A stretch of DNA of 64,000 bases from DASUBN01 sp050261675 (GCA_050261675.1 JBLNDO010000030.1:32083-96082), one strand, 5' to 3'; counted from the stretch's first letter, positions 16,646 to 25,096 are shown. Numbers and translations are program-made. Notes: generated from the sequence alone by a model not told the origin.

Positions 16646-18661
16646 ATGGCGTTGGCCACCATGGTGGACCCGCGCGTGCCAAGCCGGGACGTGACCCGGC
16701 AGGTGCAGGCGGAACTCACCAACCTGCTCTATCAGAACACCCGCGGGATGCACCTCGCGGGCCTCGCCGTCTCCCTCCTTCTGGTGATCATGTTCCGTGA
16801 CAGCGCCCTGGACCGCCGCGTCCTGGAAGCCTGGTTCGCGTGCATGGCGGCCATCGAACTCGGCCGCGGACTCCTGAGCCGCCGCTTCCGCCACCGCAGC
16901 ATCCCCCTGAACGACGCCCGTCCCTGGCGGCGGCGCTTCAATTCGGGTTCGCTGCTCTCGGCCCTCGGCTGGGGCGCGGCGGGCGTGTTCCTGTTCCCCG
17001 CCGGCGACGTGCCGCATCAGCTGTTCCTGACCATGGTCGTGCTCGGCGCCTGCGCCGTCACCCTGCCGGCGCTGTCGGCGGACCTGGTCTGCTACCTCAG
17101 CTTCCTGCTGCTCGCCGCCCTGCCCCTGTCCGCGCGGCTCATCGCCGCGGGCGGCGAGATCCCGCTCACGGCGGGCATCATGGCCTGCGTCGGCATCGTG
17201 CTCCTGGTGCGCATGGCCTTCGGGACGCACAAGCGGCTCGTGGAGCAACTCAACATCCGCTTCGCGGTAGCCGACATCGCCGAGGAACTGCGCATCGAGA
17301 TGTCGGACCGGCGGCGCGCCGAGGAACAGCTCACCCAGCTCGCGAACTACGATCCGCTCACGGGCCTGCCGAACCGCACGCTCTTCGAACACAAGCTCGG
17401 GCGCGCCATCGCCCGCGCCCGCGGCGGCCAAGCGCAGATCTCGGTGCTGTTCGTGGACCTGGACCGGTTCAAGACCATCAACGACTCCCTCGGCCACAAC
17501 ATCGGCGACGAAGTGCTGAAGCGCGTGGCCCAGCGCCTGCAGCGCTCCGTGACCGAACGCGACACCGTGGCGCGGCTCTCGGGCGACGAGTTCATCATGC
17601 TCATCGAGGACGCCGAGGACCGCGACGACCTCAACATGCTCGCCGAGCGCATCCTCCGGGTCATCGCCAAGCCCATGTTGCTCGGCGAGACCGAGCTGCG
17701 CATCACCGCCAGCATCGGCATCACCCTGCTCGCGGAAGACAGTCCGGACGTGAAGAGCCTGCTCGCCAACGCCGACACCGCGCTCTACCGTGCCAAGAAG
17801 CGCGGCCGCAACCGCGCCCAGTTCTTCACGCCCGACATGCATGAGGCGGCGATCCAGCGCCTGGGCCGCGAGGTGGAATTGCGCAAGGCGCTCAGACGCG
17901 ACGAACTCAGACTCCACTACCAGCCGCTCTACGACCTGCCGAGCGGACGGCTCACGGGCGTGGAGGCCCTGGTGCGCTGGCAGAGCCACGAGTTCGGCCT
18001 GGTCCCGCCCTCGGAATTCATCCCGCTCGCCGAGGAGACCGGCCTCATCATCCCGATCGGCGAGTGGGTGCTGCGCGTGGCCTGCCGCCAGGCGGTACAC
18101 TGGCGCGCCATCTGCGGCGAGCATTTCCACATGGCGGTGAACCTCTCGGCGCGCCAGTTCACCCAGCCCGACCTCGCCGGCAGCATCGGCCGCATCCTGG
18201 GCGAGACCGGGCTCCCGCCCTCGGCGCTGCTCCTGGAGATCACCGAGAGCGTGACGCTTGCCAACGAGGAAGGGAACATGGAAGAGCTGCGCAAGCTGCG
18301 CGGCCTCGGCATCCGCCTCGCGCTCGACGACTTCGGCACCGGCAATTCCTCGCTCGGCTACCTGAAGCGCTTTCCCATCGAGGTGCTGAAACTCGACCAG
18401 AGCTTCGTGCGCGACGTGGCGCACAACCCGCAGGACGCCGCGGTGGCGCGCGCCACCATCCGCCTCGCCAACACCCTCGGCCTGCACGTGGTGGCGGAAG
18501 GCGTGGAGACCGAGGACCAACTCGAATGGCTGCAGCGCGAGAGCTGTGCACTCATCCAGGGCTACCTGTTCAGCGAGCCTCTGGACGTGGACGCCTGCGA
18601 GCACCTCCTACGGCAGGGCACCCACGTCATGCCCACCGTGGGCGGCACGTCGCTCAACTGA
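16646..18661 (+). CDS. membrane GGDEF-EAL c-di-GMP enzyme
   Basis: The product is 671 residues from the ATG at 16646, which has GGGAG five bases upstream; a long open frame before it is spurious. Residues about 35-195 hold several membrane helices, then a short coiled coil, a GGDEF domain (about 225-385) with SGDEF at the active site, and an EAL domain (about 400-655). The EAL motifs are complete: EALVRW, NLSARQF, EITESV, DDFGTGNSSLGYL and VAEGVET. It should hydrolyse c-di-GMP; SGDEF may still be active or GTP-binding. Its start lies 219 bp from the divergent diguanylate cyclase. Confidence 0.93.
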   Translation: MALATMVDPRVPSRDVTRQVQAELTNLLYQNTRGMHLAGLAVSLLLVIMFRDSALDRRVLEAWFACMAAIELGRGLLSRRFRHRSIPLNDARPWRRRFNSGSLLSALGWGAAGVFLFPAGDVPHQLFLTMVVLGACAVTLPALSADLVCYLSFLLLAALPLSARLIAAGGEIPLTAGIMACVGIVLLVRMAFGTHKRLVEQLNIRFAVADIAEELRIEMSDRRRAEEQLTQLANYDPLTGLPNRTLFEHKLGRAIARARGGQAQISVLFVDLDRFKTINDSLGHNIGDEVLKRVAQRLQRSVTERDTVARLSGDEFIMLIEDAEDRDDLNMLAERILRVIAKPMLLGETELRITASIGITLLAEDSPDVKSLLANADTALYRAKKRGRNRAQFFTPDMHEAAIQRLGREVELRKALRRDELRLHYQPLYDLPSGRLTGVEALVRWQSHEFGLVPPSEFIPLAEETGLIIPIGEWVLRVACRQAVHWRAICGEHFHMAVNLSARQFTQPDLAGSIGRILGETGLPPSALLLEITESVTLANEEGNMEELRKLRGLGIRLALDDFGTGNSSLGYLKRFPIEVLKLDQSFVRDVAHNPQDAAVARATIRLANTLGLHVVAEGVETEDQLEWLQRESCALIQGYLFSEPLDVDACEHLLRQGTHVMPTVGGTSLN

Positions 18662-18709
18662 CCTTATCTGCTACCATCCGCTGGGTGTTCCTCCGGCGAC
18701 TGACCAGCC

Positions 18710-19315
18710 ATGTCCCATGAACTCCTGCGGGATTACGGCTATGTGATGCTGTTCTGCGTGATGCTGGCGGAAAGCTTCGGCATCCCCGCCCCCGGGCAGA
18801 CGCTCCTCATCGCCACCGCCCTGCTCGCTTCCCGCGGCGAACTCAACATCGCCGTGGTGCTCTTGGCCGCCTTCGTTGGCACCGCACTCGGCGGCGTCAT
18901 CGGCTACGGCATCGGCACCTACGGCGGCCGGAGCGTGATCCTGCGTTTCGGCCGCTACGTGCGCATCGGCAAGCCGGAACTCAAACGCCTCGAGAACTCC
19001 TTCACGCGTTACGGGATCGGCTTCGTGCTGTTCGCGCGTTTCTTCGAGGTGCTGCGGCAGCTGAACGGCATCGTCGCCGGCACCGTGGGCATGCCGCTGC
19101 GCGCCTTCCTGCTGTCCAACTTGGCCGGGTCCGCCCTGTGGGTGGGCGTGTGGGGACTTGGAAGCTGGCGGCTGGGCAAGCAGATGGAGAGCTACTCCGA
19201 TATCGCCCAGAAAGCCAGCGCGCTGGTGGTGGTGCTGGGGCTCCTGGTGCTGCTGACGCTGCTCGGCCTTTACATCAAGCACCATTGGCGCAAGCGTCGC
19301 GCGCGTGGGCACTAG
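18710..19315 (+). CDS. DedA-family membrane protein
   Basis: The 201-residue protein has the DedA/SNARE-associated (VTT) fold signals: an N-terminal ESFGIPAPGQTLLIATALLAS, the FARFFEVLRQLNGIVAGTVGMP stretch with its conserved Arg and Gly, and four to five hydrophobic helices ending in a basic tail. DedA proteins are inner-membrane proteins linked to proton-motive-force maintenance and, in some cases, lipid-carrier flipping. It follows the GGDEF-EAL gene by 48 nt on the same strand. Confidence 0.92.
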   Translation: MSHELLRDYGYVMLFCVMLAESFGIPAPGQTLLIATALLASRGELNIAVVLLAAFVGTALGGVIGYGIGTYGGRSVILRFGRYVRIGKPELKRLENSFTRYGIGFVLFARFFEVLRQLNGIVAGTVGMPLRAFLLSNLAGSALWVGVWGLGSWRLGKQMESYSDIAQKASALVVVLGLLVLLTLLGLYIKHHWRKRRARGH

Positions 19316-19342
19316 CTCCGCCAAGACTTAGGCAGCCGTTCT

Positions 19343-19352
19343 GGACTATACT
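19343..19352 (+). promoter_or_regulatory. possible -10 element for the 19384 lipoprotein gene
   Basis: GGACTATACT, identical to the 10-mer before the pirin gene, contains TATACT 31 nt before the lipoprotein ATG. No clear -35 is seen. Confidence 0.35.
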
Positions 19353-19383
19353 TCGACGAAACACATCCACTGGGGGGTGGATC

Positions 19384-19875
19384 ATGAAAAGACTCGTCTG
19401 GTTGATATTCATCCTGGCCTTCGCCGCCTGCAGCAAGGCCCCTGACGTCACCGTGCAGGGCGCGGCGCCCAACGCCAACGTGCAGGCCATCGTGGACGAC
19501 GCCACCAAGATGCTCAATACCGCCTGCACCGGCCTTAACCAGTATGTCTACGACCTGGTGAAGAAAAGCTGGAGCGCCTCGGTGTCCAACAACGCCGGCA
19601 ACAGCTTCAATTACCACACCGAGCGCTGGGGCTGGACCAAGTGGGTGACCCTGAGCGTGCAGGTGAGCCCCAAGGCGAAGGACCTGCCCAAGGAATGGGA
19701 CGCCCCAGGCAAGATCCTCACCTACGACATCGGCGGCGGGAAATACCCCGGCATCGCCACCCGCGACAAGCTCTCGCAGCTCATGTGCCGCTCCATGTCC
19801 GTGAGCAACAGCGTCGAGGACCCGGACAGCCACCTCGACTGGCCGGACGCGAGCGAAATCGACAAGCTGCCCTGA
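19384..19875 (+). CDS. small lipoprotein of unknown function
   Basis: The 163-residue protein begins at the ATG after a GGGGGGTGG stretch and has a lipoprotein signal with lipobox FAAC (Cys16). The mature part starts with a charged helix (AIVDDATKMLNTACTGLNQYVYDLV) and a Trp-rich beta segment (ERWGWTKWVTLSVQV); two further Cys may pair. I do not recognise the family. It ends just before a strong terminator and seems to be transcribed alone. Confidence 0.8.
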   Translation: MKRLVWLIFILAFAACSKAPDVTVQGAAPNANVQAIVDDATKMLNTACTGLNQYVYDLVKKSWSASVSNNAGNSFNYHTERWGWTKWVTLSVQVSPKAKDLPKEWDAPGKILTYDIGGGKYPGIATRDKLSQLMCRSMSVSNSVEDPDSHLDWPDASEIDKLP

Positions 19876-19897
19876 ACGGCGGCAGATTCGGAAATCG

Positions 19898-19927
19898 GGC
19901 CGAGAGGCTTTCCTCTCGGCCTTTTTT
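19898..19927 (+). terminator. intrinsic terminator
   Basis: A perfect 10-bp stem GGCCGAGAGG / CCTCTCGGCC with a CTTT loop is followed by six T. It ends the lipoprotein transcript 23 nt after its stop codon. Confidence 0.95.
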
Positions 19928-19980
19928 ATCCCCGGCGCACGGTTTATCCTGAACCCCGTACCGGAATTACGCCGACCACC

Positions 19981-20790
19981 ATGACCGAAGAGCCGATACC
20001 GCCGAAACCGCCGCGCCGCCTCCTGTCCTCGGGCATGCCCGGGGCGGATTACGGCGTGTTCCTGCTGGCGGCGCCGCTCATCGGCATGGCGGCGCTCGTC
20101 ATCACCGCCTTCGCCGCCCATTCCCTGAGCGGCTACTTCTGGTTACTGGCGCTCACCGCGTTCGTCACCGCGCTGCTCGCGGTGCTGGAGATCTTCCAGG
20201 CGCCGGCCGCCTGGGATTCGGGCAGTCCCGCAAGGCTCATGGGCCGTTGGGCCGCCGCCATCCTGTTTCTCTGGCCGGCCGGTTACCCCCTGTATCTCCG
20301 GGCTCGCAAGCAACTCAGGCTGGACGACTGGATGAAGGCGGCGGTGCTGGTGGAAATCCTTTTCCTAGCCGGTGCCGTGGGCGCCGCGGCCGTCACCGTC
20401 ACGGGTTACGGCACGCCGCCGCCGGAGGCCGCTGCGGCCGAAGAAAAGGACGTGGGCCTGCTCACGGCCGACCGCCACTGGCTGCCGGACAAGGACGACA
20501 TCGACATCGTGAAGACCGGGCACCTGGACACCTGCCCGCAGAAGACCCTCGACCGGGAGGTTTCGGGCTATTTCGAGACACCGCGCTGGGACGCCGGCGC
20601 CACCGCCGACGGGCTGGATTTCGTGAACGCCAGCGGCATCGTCACTTACCAGGACAAGCCGGCGGTGGCTGTGCTGCAGTTCGTGATGAACAGGGACAAG
20701 AGCGGCTTCCGTTACCAGGCGTTCACCATCAACGGTGTGCCGCAACCGCTTTACGTGGCGGCGTTCACTTTAGCCCAGATGTGCGAATAG
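19981..20790 (+). CDS. membrane protein of unknown function
   Basis: The 269-residue protein has a proline-rich start (EEPIPPKPPRR), four hydrophobic helices (about 22-45, 50-72, 85-105 and 118-140) and then a periplasmic-like domain of about 125 residues with an acidic linker (EAAAAEEKDVG). The domain's two Cys (DTCPQK and QMCE) could form a disulfide. No known motif. It starts after the 19898 terminator and its end overlaps the convergent gene by 26 nt. Confidence 0.78.
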   Translation: MTEEPIPPKPPRRLLSSGMPGADYGVFLLAAPLIGMAALVITAFAAHSLSGYFWLLALTAFVTALLAVLEIFQAPAAWDSGSPARLMGRWAAAILFLWPAGYPLYLRARKQLRLDDWMKAAVLVEILFLAGAVGAAAVTVTGYGTPPPEAAAAEEKDVGLLTADRHWLPDKDDIDIVKTGHLDTCPQKTLDREVSGYFETPRWDAGATADGLDFVNASGIVTYQDKPAVAVLQFVMNRDKSGFRYQAFTINGVPQPLYVAAFTLAQMCE

Positions 20791-21367
20791 CCGCGGGCGC
20801 CTTCGCGGGCGCGGGCTCCACCCTCGTGAGCAGGTTCTGGGCCTCGTGCAGCCGGTGCCGGATCGAATTCAGGTAGGCGTCCTTCTCGATTTCCTGATCC
20901 GACATGGTGCGCGCGTGGTACGGCCCCTTGTTGTAGCAGACGACGCCGCGTTCCCAGGATGTCATGGTCTGCATGCAATAGGAAAGATAGCGGGCTGCGG
21001 TACGGATGTTGAAGGAATCGTTGTGCTGCAGCTTGTGCGCGGTCACCGGCTCGCCGTTGACGAGCTTGGCCGCGGGCTTGCGCACCTGGCCGCAACCGTA
21101 GGAAGTCTTGTCCATGCCGCGTTTGTGCTGGCAGAGGCTCGATTCCTGGGCGAGCACCGCCGTGAGCGTGCGGGGAAAATCGTAGGACGCCGGCAGGGAA
21201 TCGGCGTAATAGCTCGTACCCACCACGGAGGCGTAAAGCACCGCCCAGTTCTGCTCGCGCGAGAGGGCATTCCCGGCGGGGGACGCGACGGCGGCGCTGC
21301 AGAAGACGAAGAGCGCGGCGGACGCCAGCGCCAGACAAACCTTCCGGATCAAACCCTGTTCTCCCAT
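20765..21367 (-). CDS. exported lysozyme-like (SLT-type) protein
   Basis: The 200-residue protein has a signal peptide (about 1-28, cleavage after AVAS). The mature part has the landmarks of soluble lytic transglycosylase folds: a Glu followed by Ser-Ser in LAQESSLC (catalytic-type Glu), a Gly-rich SYGCGQV stretch, RTAARYLSYCM and a CYNKGP turn. Such enzymes cleave peptidoglycan glycan strands in the periplasm. Several extra Cys are present. The assignment is by motif order, without a search, so activity is inferred. Convergent with the preceding membrane protein. Confidence 0.62.
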   Translation of the reverse strand: MGEQGLIRKVCLALASAALFVFCSAAVASPAGNALSREQNWAVLYASVVGTSYYADSLPASYDFPRTLTAVLAQESSLCQHKRGMDKTSYGCGQVRKPAAKLVNGEPVTAHKLQHNDSFNIRTAARYLSYCMQTMTSWERGVVCYNKGPYHARTMSDQEIEKDAYLNSIRHRLHEAQNLLTRVEPAPAKAPAAIRTSGLK

Positions 21368-21460
21368 ACCTGATAGAAGCGCATCCGGGTGCTTCCAGTT
21401 GACATATTATACAAGTCGCTGATTTGTCAAACAAGCGGAAGCGGCGCTTTTGGCTGCGTT

Positions 21461-21727
21461 TCAGCGCAGCTGGCTGTCTTTGCTGCCGCGGCGATTGTAG
21501 AGGTTGTGGGTCTTCACCTGCTTGTCCGCTTCCACCTGGCAGGCGAGGCAGAGGCGTACCCCGGGCACGGCCCGGCGCCGCGCCTCGGGGATGTCGGCGC
21601 CGCACTCCGCACAGTGCTTGAGGCCCAGACCCGTGGGAATGCGGCGGCGCACGTTCTTGACGGCGTCCTTGATGGACGCGTCGATCTGCTCCTGCACCGC
21701 TCCGTCCTTCGCCCAACCCGTGGCCAT
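21461..21727 (-). CDS. DksA/TraR-type zinc-finger protein
   Basis: The 88-residue protein carries the C4 zinc finger of the DksA/TraR family: C-x-x-C in HCAECG and C-x-x-C in LCLACQ, spaced as in the short YbiI-like members, with a basic C-terminus. It lacks the long N-terminal coiled coil of full DksA. TraR-like short forms can bind the RNA polymerase secondary channel and alter promoter choice. It stands alone between the SLT-like gene and a divergent aldo-keto reductase. Confidence 0.88.
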   Translation of the reverse strand: MATGWAKDGAVQEQIDASIKDAVKNVRRRIPTGLGLKHCAECGADIPEARRRAVPGVRLCLACQVEADKQVKTHNLYNRRGSKDSQLR

Positions 21728-21829
21728 GCCCGACTCCGGTGATTACCGCGATGATTTTACGCCCATCGCGCTACCATGATAGCCGCAGCCCCGGCACGGG
21801 CCGCCACCTGGGGATTTGGAGAAAGCGCG

Positions 21830-22813
21830 ATGAAGAAACGCAAACTCGGCAGGAGCGGTCTGGAAGTCTCGGCCCTGGGCCTCGGCTGCATGGGCATGAG
21901 CTACGCCTACGGCCAGGCTCCGGACAAGAAGGAAATGGTGAAGCTGCTGCACCAGGCCTTCGAGCGGGGCGTGACCTTCTTCGATACCGCCGAAGCCTAC
22001 GGCCCCTACACCAACGAGGAACTCCTGGGCGAGGCGCTCAAGCCCATCCGCGACAAGGTGGTGATCGCCACCAAATTCGGCTTCCGGGGCGGCGTGGCCC
22101 AGAACGGCACGGACAGCCGGCCTGAGAACATCCGGGCCGTGGCGGAGGCCGCCCTCAAACGCCTCCAGACCGGCGTGATCGACCTCTTCTACCAGCACCG
22201 CGTTGACCCGAACGTGCCCATCGAGGACGTGGCGGGCACCGTGAAGGACCTCATCCGCGAAGGCAAGGTGAGACATTTCGGCATGTCGGAGGCGGGCATC
22301 GCCACCCTGCGCCGCGCCCACGCGGTGCAGCCCGTCACGGCGCTGCAGAGCGAGTACTCGCTCTGGTGGCGGGAGCCTGAGAAGGAGGTATTGCCGGCGC
22401 TGGAGGAGCTCGGCATCGGTTTCGTGCCCTTCAGCCCGCTCGGGCGCGGCTTCCTCACGGGCAAGATGGACGCGAACACCCGCTTCGACAGCAAGGACTT
22501 CCGCAGCAACCTGCCGCGCTTCGCGCCCGAAGCGCTCAAGGCGAACCAGGTGCTGGTGGCATCGGTAGCAAATATCGCCGCCCGCCTCAAGAAAACCCCG
22601 GCCCAGGTCGCCCTCGCCTGGCTCCTGGCGCAGAAACCCTGGATCGTGCCCATCCCCGGCACTACCAAGCTGCACCGGTTGGAGGAGAACCTCGGGGCTA
22701 CGGAGATCCAACTAAACGCCACGGACTTGGGCGAGATCGAGCGGGCCTTGGCCGGGGTGACGGTACAAGGCGCCCGTTATCCGGAACAGCTGCAGCGGAC
22801 CGTGGGGCGCTGA
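21830..22813 (+). CDS. aldo/keto reductase
   Basis: The 327-residue protein starts at the ATG at 21830 (MKKRKLGRSGLEVSALGLGCMGMS). It has the AKR catalytic tetrad: Asp and Tyr in FFDTAEAYGP, Lys in IATKFGF and His in LFYQHRVD, plus the NADPH-binding PIPGTTKLHRLEENLGA. The MGMSYAYG opening is typical of AKR13-like enzymes. It should reduce aldehydes or ketones with NADPH in the cytoplasm. The next gene starts 3 nt after its stop and is probably cotranscribed. Confidence 0.93.
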   Translation: MKKRKLGRSGLEVSALGLGCMGMSYAYGQAPDKKEMVKLLHQAFERGVTFFDTAEAYGPYTNEELLGEALKPIRDKVVIATKFGFRGGVAQNGTDSRPENIRAVAEAALKRLQTGVIDLFYQHRVDPNVPIEDVAGTVKDLIREGKVRHFGMSEAGIATLRRAHAVQPVTALQSEYSLWWREPEKEVLPALEELGIGFVPFSPLGRGFLTGKMDANTRFDSKDFRSNLPRFAPEALKANQVLVASVANIAARLKKTPAQVALAWLLAQKPWIVPIPGTTKLHRLEENLGATEIQLNATDLGEIERALAGVTVQGARYPEQLQRTVGR

Positions 22814-22816
22814 GCC

Positions 22817-23461
22817 GTGCGCATCGGCATCCTGGGCTCCGGATTGATGGGGGCCAAGCTCGGCACGCTTTTCGCCCGGGCCGGCCATGAGGTCATCTTC
22901 AGCTACGCCCGAAGTGAGCAGAAACTCAAGCGCCTCGCGCGTAAGGCAGGCCGCAAGGCACGGGCCGGGACGGTCCGGGAAACCGCTCGGGATGCGGACG
23001 CGGTTTTAATGGCGGTGCATTGGTCACGGGTCCCGGACGTGCTGAGGCAAGCGGGCAGCCTCTCGGGGAAGCTGGTACTCAGCTGCTCCCTGCCCATGAA
23101 CAAGGACAACACCGAATTGGTGATCGCCCACACTTCTTCGGGTGCCGAAGAACTGGCGAAGAAAATCCCCAAGGCCAAGGTGGTGGGCGCCTTCGGTACC
23201 GTGCCCAGCGAAGTGCTATTCGATGTCTACGCCGCCCGGCGCAGGAAGAACCGCCCCAGCCTCGTCTACTACGGCGACGATAAGCGCGCCAAGAAACTCG
23301 CCGCCGGATTGATCCGCGAACTGGGCTTCGAACCGGTGGACGCGGGTTCGTTGAAAATCGCCCGCTACGTCGAGCCTTTCACCCTGCTCATCGCGCAGCT
23401 CGCCTATGAAGGCCGCGGCGGGGCGGAGCTGGCCTATCGCTTTGAACGCTTCGGGGATTGA
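22817..23461 (+). CDS. NADP-binding oxidoreductase, F420-NADP reductase-like domain
   Basis: The 214-residue protein starts at a GTG 3 nt after the aldo-keto reductase. A Rossmann dinucleotide site is at the very start (IGILGSGLMGAKLGTLFARAGHEV), followed by DADAVLMAVHWSRVPDVL and a VGAFGTVPSEVL segment, the pattern of the F420-dependent NADP oxidoreductase/ProC-like N-terminal domain. Most bacterial members act on NADP(H) without F420. Substrate unknown; its coupling with an aldo-keto reductase suggests a shared redox role. Confidence 0.83.
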   Translation: MRIGILGSGLMGAKLGTLFARAGHEVIFSYARSEQKLKRLARKAGRKARAGTVRETARDADAVLMAVHWSRVPDVLRQAGSLSGKLVLSCSLPMNKDNTELVIAHTSSGAEELAKKIPKAKVVGAFGTVPSEVLFDVYAARRRKNRPSLVYYGDDKRAKKLAAGLIRELGFEPVDAGSLKIARYVEPFTLLIAQLAYEGRGGAELAYRFERFGD

Positions 23462-23539
23462 GCGGCGCGGGCAGGCCGCATCTCAGCGCGGTTGTTTGTC
23501 AGATGCCTTCAAGAGGCCGGTGACACGCCAGTCCGGCGG

Positions 23540-23986
23540 CTAGCGTCCAACCAGGCGTCGCCAGCCTTGGGCCTGTGCCGGGCGCGGCTCGCCCGGGCCA
23601 AGGAGGGTATCGCCTTCGTCGCAAGGCCGGAAGAACACCACCACCGGAGGGTGCCCCGTGTCGTAGGTGGCGCTCCCGGCGTGGTGGTTCACGAGCGAAG
23701 GCACGCTCATCTCACTGTCCTCGGCGATGCGCTCCACCAGCGCTTGCGGGGCCACCTCCAAGTCCAGGGTCACGAGCCGGCCGTTGGAACGGAAGATCTT
23801 CACCGCCGTCACCTCCACCAGTCTTTCCCGTTGGCGGCGCGAGAGGGAGGTTTTCTCGTCATAGGCATAAACCCGTTGGCCGACCTTCACGTCGGCCCCG
23901 TAAGGGCAGAACACGCAGCTTGCGCTGGTCACGTCCTGCACGTAGCTCGGCAGCCTTTGCTGCTTGCCCTGTTCCACTGCTGCCAT
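23540..23986 (-). CDS. conserved hypothetical protein
   Basis: The 148-residue protein has an excellent ribosome site (AGGAGGT four bases before ATG). It has a C-x-x-C pair (SASCVFCPYG), a basic RRQRERLVEV segment and a compact beta-rich middle (RLVTLDLEVAP); the Pro/Gly-rich end looks disordered. I do not recognise the family. It is convergent with the F420-like gene and separated from the next gene by a 208-bp gap. Confidence 0.68.
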   Translation of the reverse strand: MAAVEQGKQQRLPSYVQDVTSASCVFCPYGADVKVGQRVYAYDEKTSLSRRQRERLVEVTAVKIFRSNGRLVTLDLEVAPQALVERIAEDSEMSVPSLVNHHAGSATYDTGHPPVVVFFRPCDEGDTLLGPGEPRPAQAQGWRRLVGR

Positions 23987-24020
23987 GATGACCTCCTGCT
24001 CGAATGCCCCAGTGGCCCGT

Positions 24021-24030
24021 AGTGGCCACT
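24021..24030. promoter_or_regulatory. AGTGGCC repeats upstream of the 23540 gene
   Basis: AGTGGCC (24011-24017) is followed by the perfect palindrome AGTGGCCACT (24021-24030), 25-45 bp before the minus-strand start at 23986. Two half-sites and one full dyad suggest an operator, but there is no other support. Confidence 0.3.
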
Positions 24031-24194
24031 TTCCATAACGCTTGGGGCATTGTTATGAAAAATCAGCAGGCCAGGAATCAGGTGAAGCCCCGAACTGGTG
24101 CATAGGATTTACCCGATATTTATGCAGCGACGTGCAACAAAGGGGGCAGCTGCGGGTCGGGACAGGCTTAAGGGGTCGTAGGGCGGCGGGTTCA

Positions 24195-24782
24195 TCAGCG
24201 CCGGGGCTTGGTCTTCTTGCTGCTGCGCGTCGGCGCCCCGGGACCCGCGCCGCCCTGCTCGGTTTTCATTTTCGGCCGGATCACCCATACCTGGTAGGCG
24301 ATGGTGTCCCAGGCATTGTGGATACCGATGAAGAGCAGCACCAGGGCCGCGCCGCCGGCCCAGAACAGGGCGTCGCGCAGATGGGCCCCGGCGTCGAACG
24401 CCGAGATCCCGAGAGCCGCGTAGGCCCCGATCGGCAGCAGCGCGTGGAACAGCCAGTCCTCGAACACCGGTGCATAGGCGGTCTGGGTATACATGCGCCG
24501 GGTGACGAAGAACGTGTACACCAGTCCCGCTACCCCCATCACGCCCCACAAGACCGCCGCGGACGCGATGGTTCCCCAGGGCATGCGCAGCAGCGCCGAC
24601 AAAAGCAGCACGGCGCTGAAATGGATGATGGTGGGCGTGGCGAAGGCCGGGCCCGCCTCCGCCGCGCGGGCCGGCGGGTTTTCGGCGATGAGCGTCATCA
24701 CCACGAACTGCAGGCCGATGAGGGCTCCGGCGGCGGAGCCCACTATCACGTAGAAGCTGTCCCAGTCTGTCAGAGCGGACAT
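24195..24782 (-). CDS. multi-pass membrane protein of unknown function
   Basis: I place the start at the ATG at 24782 (MSALTDWDSFYVIVGSAAGA), giving 195 residues. The upstream in-frame residues are Arg/Lys-rich and unlike the rest. About five membrane helices follow, ending in a basic tail (MKTEQGG, then TRSSKKTKPRR). The DWDSFYVIVGSAAGALIGLQF start is a recurrent pattern in small uncharacterised membrane proteins. No function can be assigned. Confidence 0.75.
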   Translation of the reverse strand: MSALTDWDSFYVIVGSAAGALIGLQFVVMTLIAENPPARAAEAGPAFATPTIIHFSAVLLLSALLRMPWGTIASAAVLWGVMGVAGLVYTFFVTRRMYTQTAYAPVFEDWLFHALLPIGAYAALGISAFDAGAHLRDALFWAGGAALVLLFIGIHNAWDTIAYQVWVIRPKMKTEQGGAGPGAPTRSSKKTKPRR

Positions 24783-24848
24783 GGCATTGCCTGTTTCGGT
24801 GAGGGCTCTTAAACCTAATCTAAAGAGTATGGGCCAAGCTTGCCGTTT

Positions 24849-24885
24849 GAACCACCGACGAAACAAATCGGTGTTCGATTCCGCC
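24849..24885. repeat. tRNA T-arm-like fragments
   Basis: GAACCACCGAC (24849-24859) matches the complementary strand of the tRNA-Phe T-arm region in the same orientation, and GTTCGATTCCGCC (24873-24885) matches the T-arm in the opposite orientation. Together they form an imperfect hairpin. They look like decayed or rearranged pieces of a tRNA 3' part. This lies within the 376-bp gap between the 24782 gene start and tRNA-Phe, where I see no protein gene. Confidence 0.45.
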
Positions 24886-24965
24886 CAAACCCAAAGGCGA
24901 ATTCCACGTTTGTCTGAAGCTTGGGTAGGTCACGCCATCCCTGGTGCTTTCCAGCCGCCCGCTAC

Positions 24966-25036
24966 GCGGCACATCGTGTGCCGCTTGCGGTCCAGGGCCT
25001 ACATACTTGTAGGCCCGTTCGCCGCATGCGGCGAAC
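24966..25036. repeat. array of three perfect hairpins
   Basis: Three inverted repeats follow one another: GCGGCACA-TCG-TGTGCCGC (24966-24984), GGGCCTACA-TACT-TGTAGGCCC (24995-25016) and the 20-bp palindrome at 25017-25036 with core GCCGCATGCGGC and arms GTTC/GAAC. No T-runs follow. They share framework positions with arrays at 35065 and 44751, which suggests a dispersed structured element. Confidence 0.7.
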
Positions 25037-25080
25037 CCCGGCAGCGGCGTTCGACCCAGGAGTGGAATCACTGATTGGGT

Positions 25081-25096
25081 GTGGTTCGATTCCGCC
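25081..25096 (+). repeat. inverted copy of the tRNA-Phe T-arm
   Basis: GTGGTTCGATTCCGCC is an exact 16-bp copy of the tRNA-Phe T-arm but in the opposite orientation, forming an inverted repeat with 25170-25185 across 73 bp. Integration scars normally repeat the tRNA 3' end in the same orientation, so this is not a simple att site. Confidence 0.55.
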
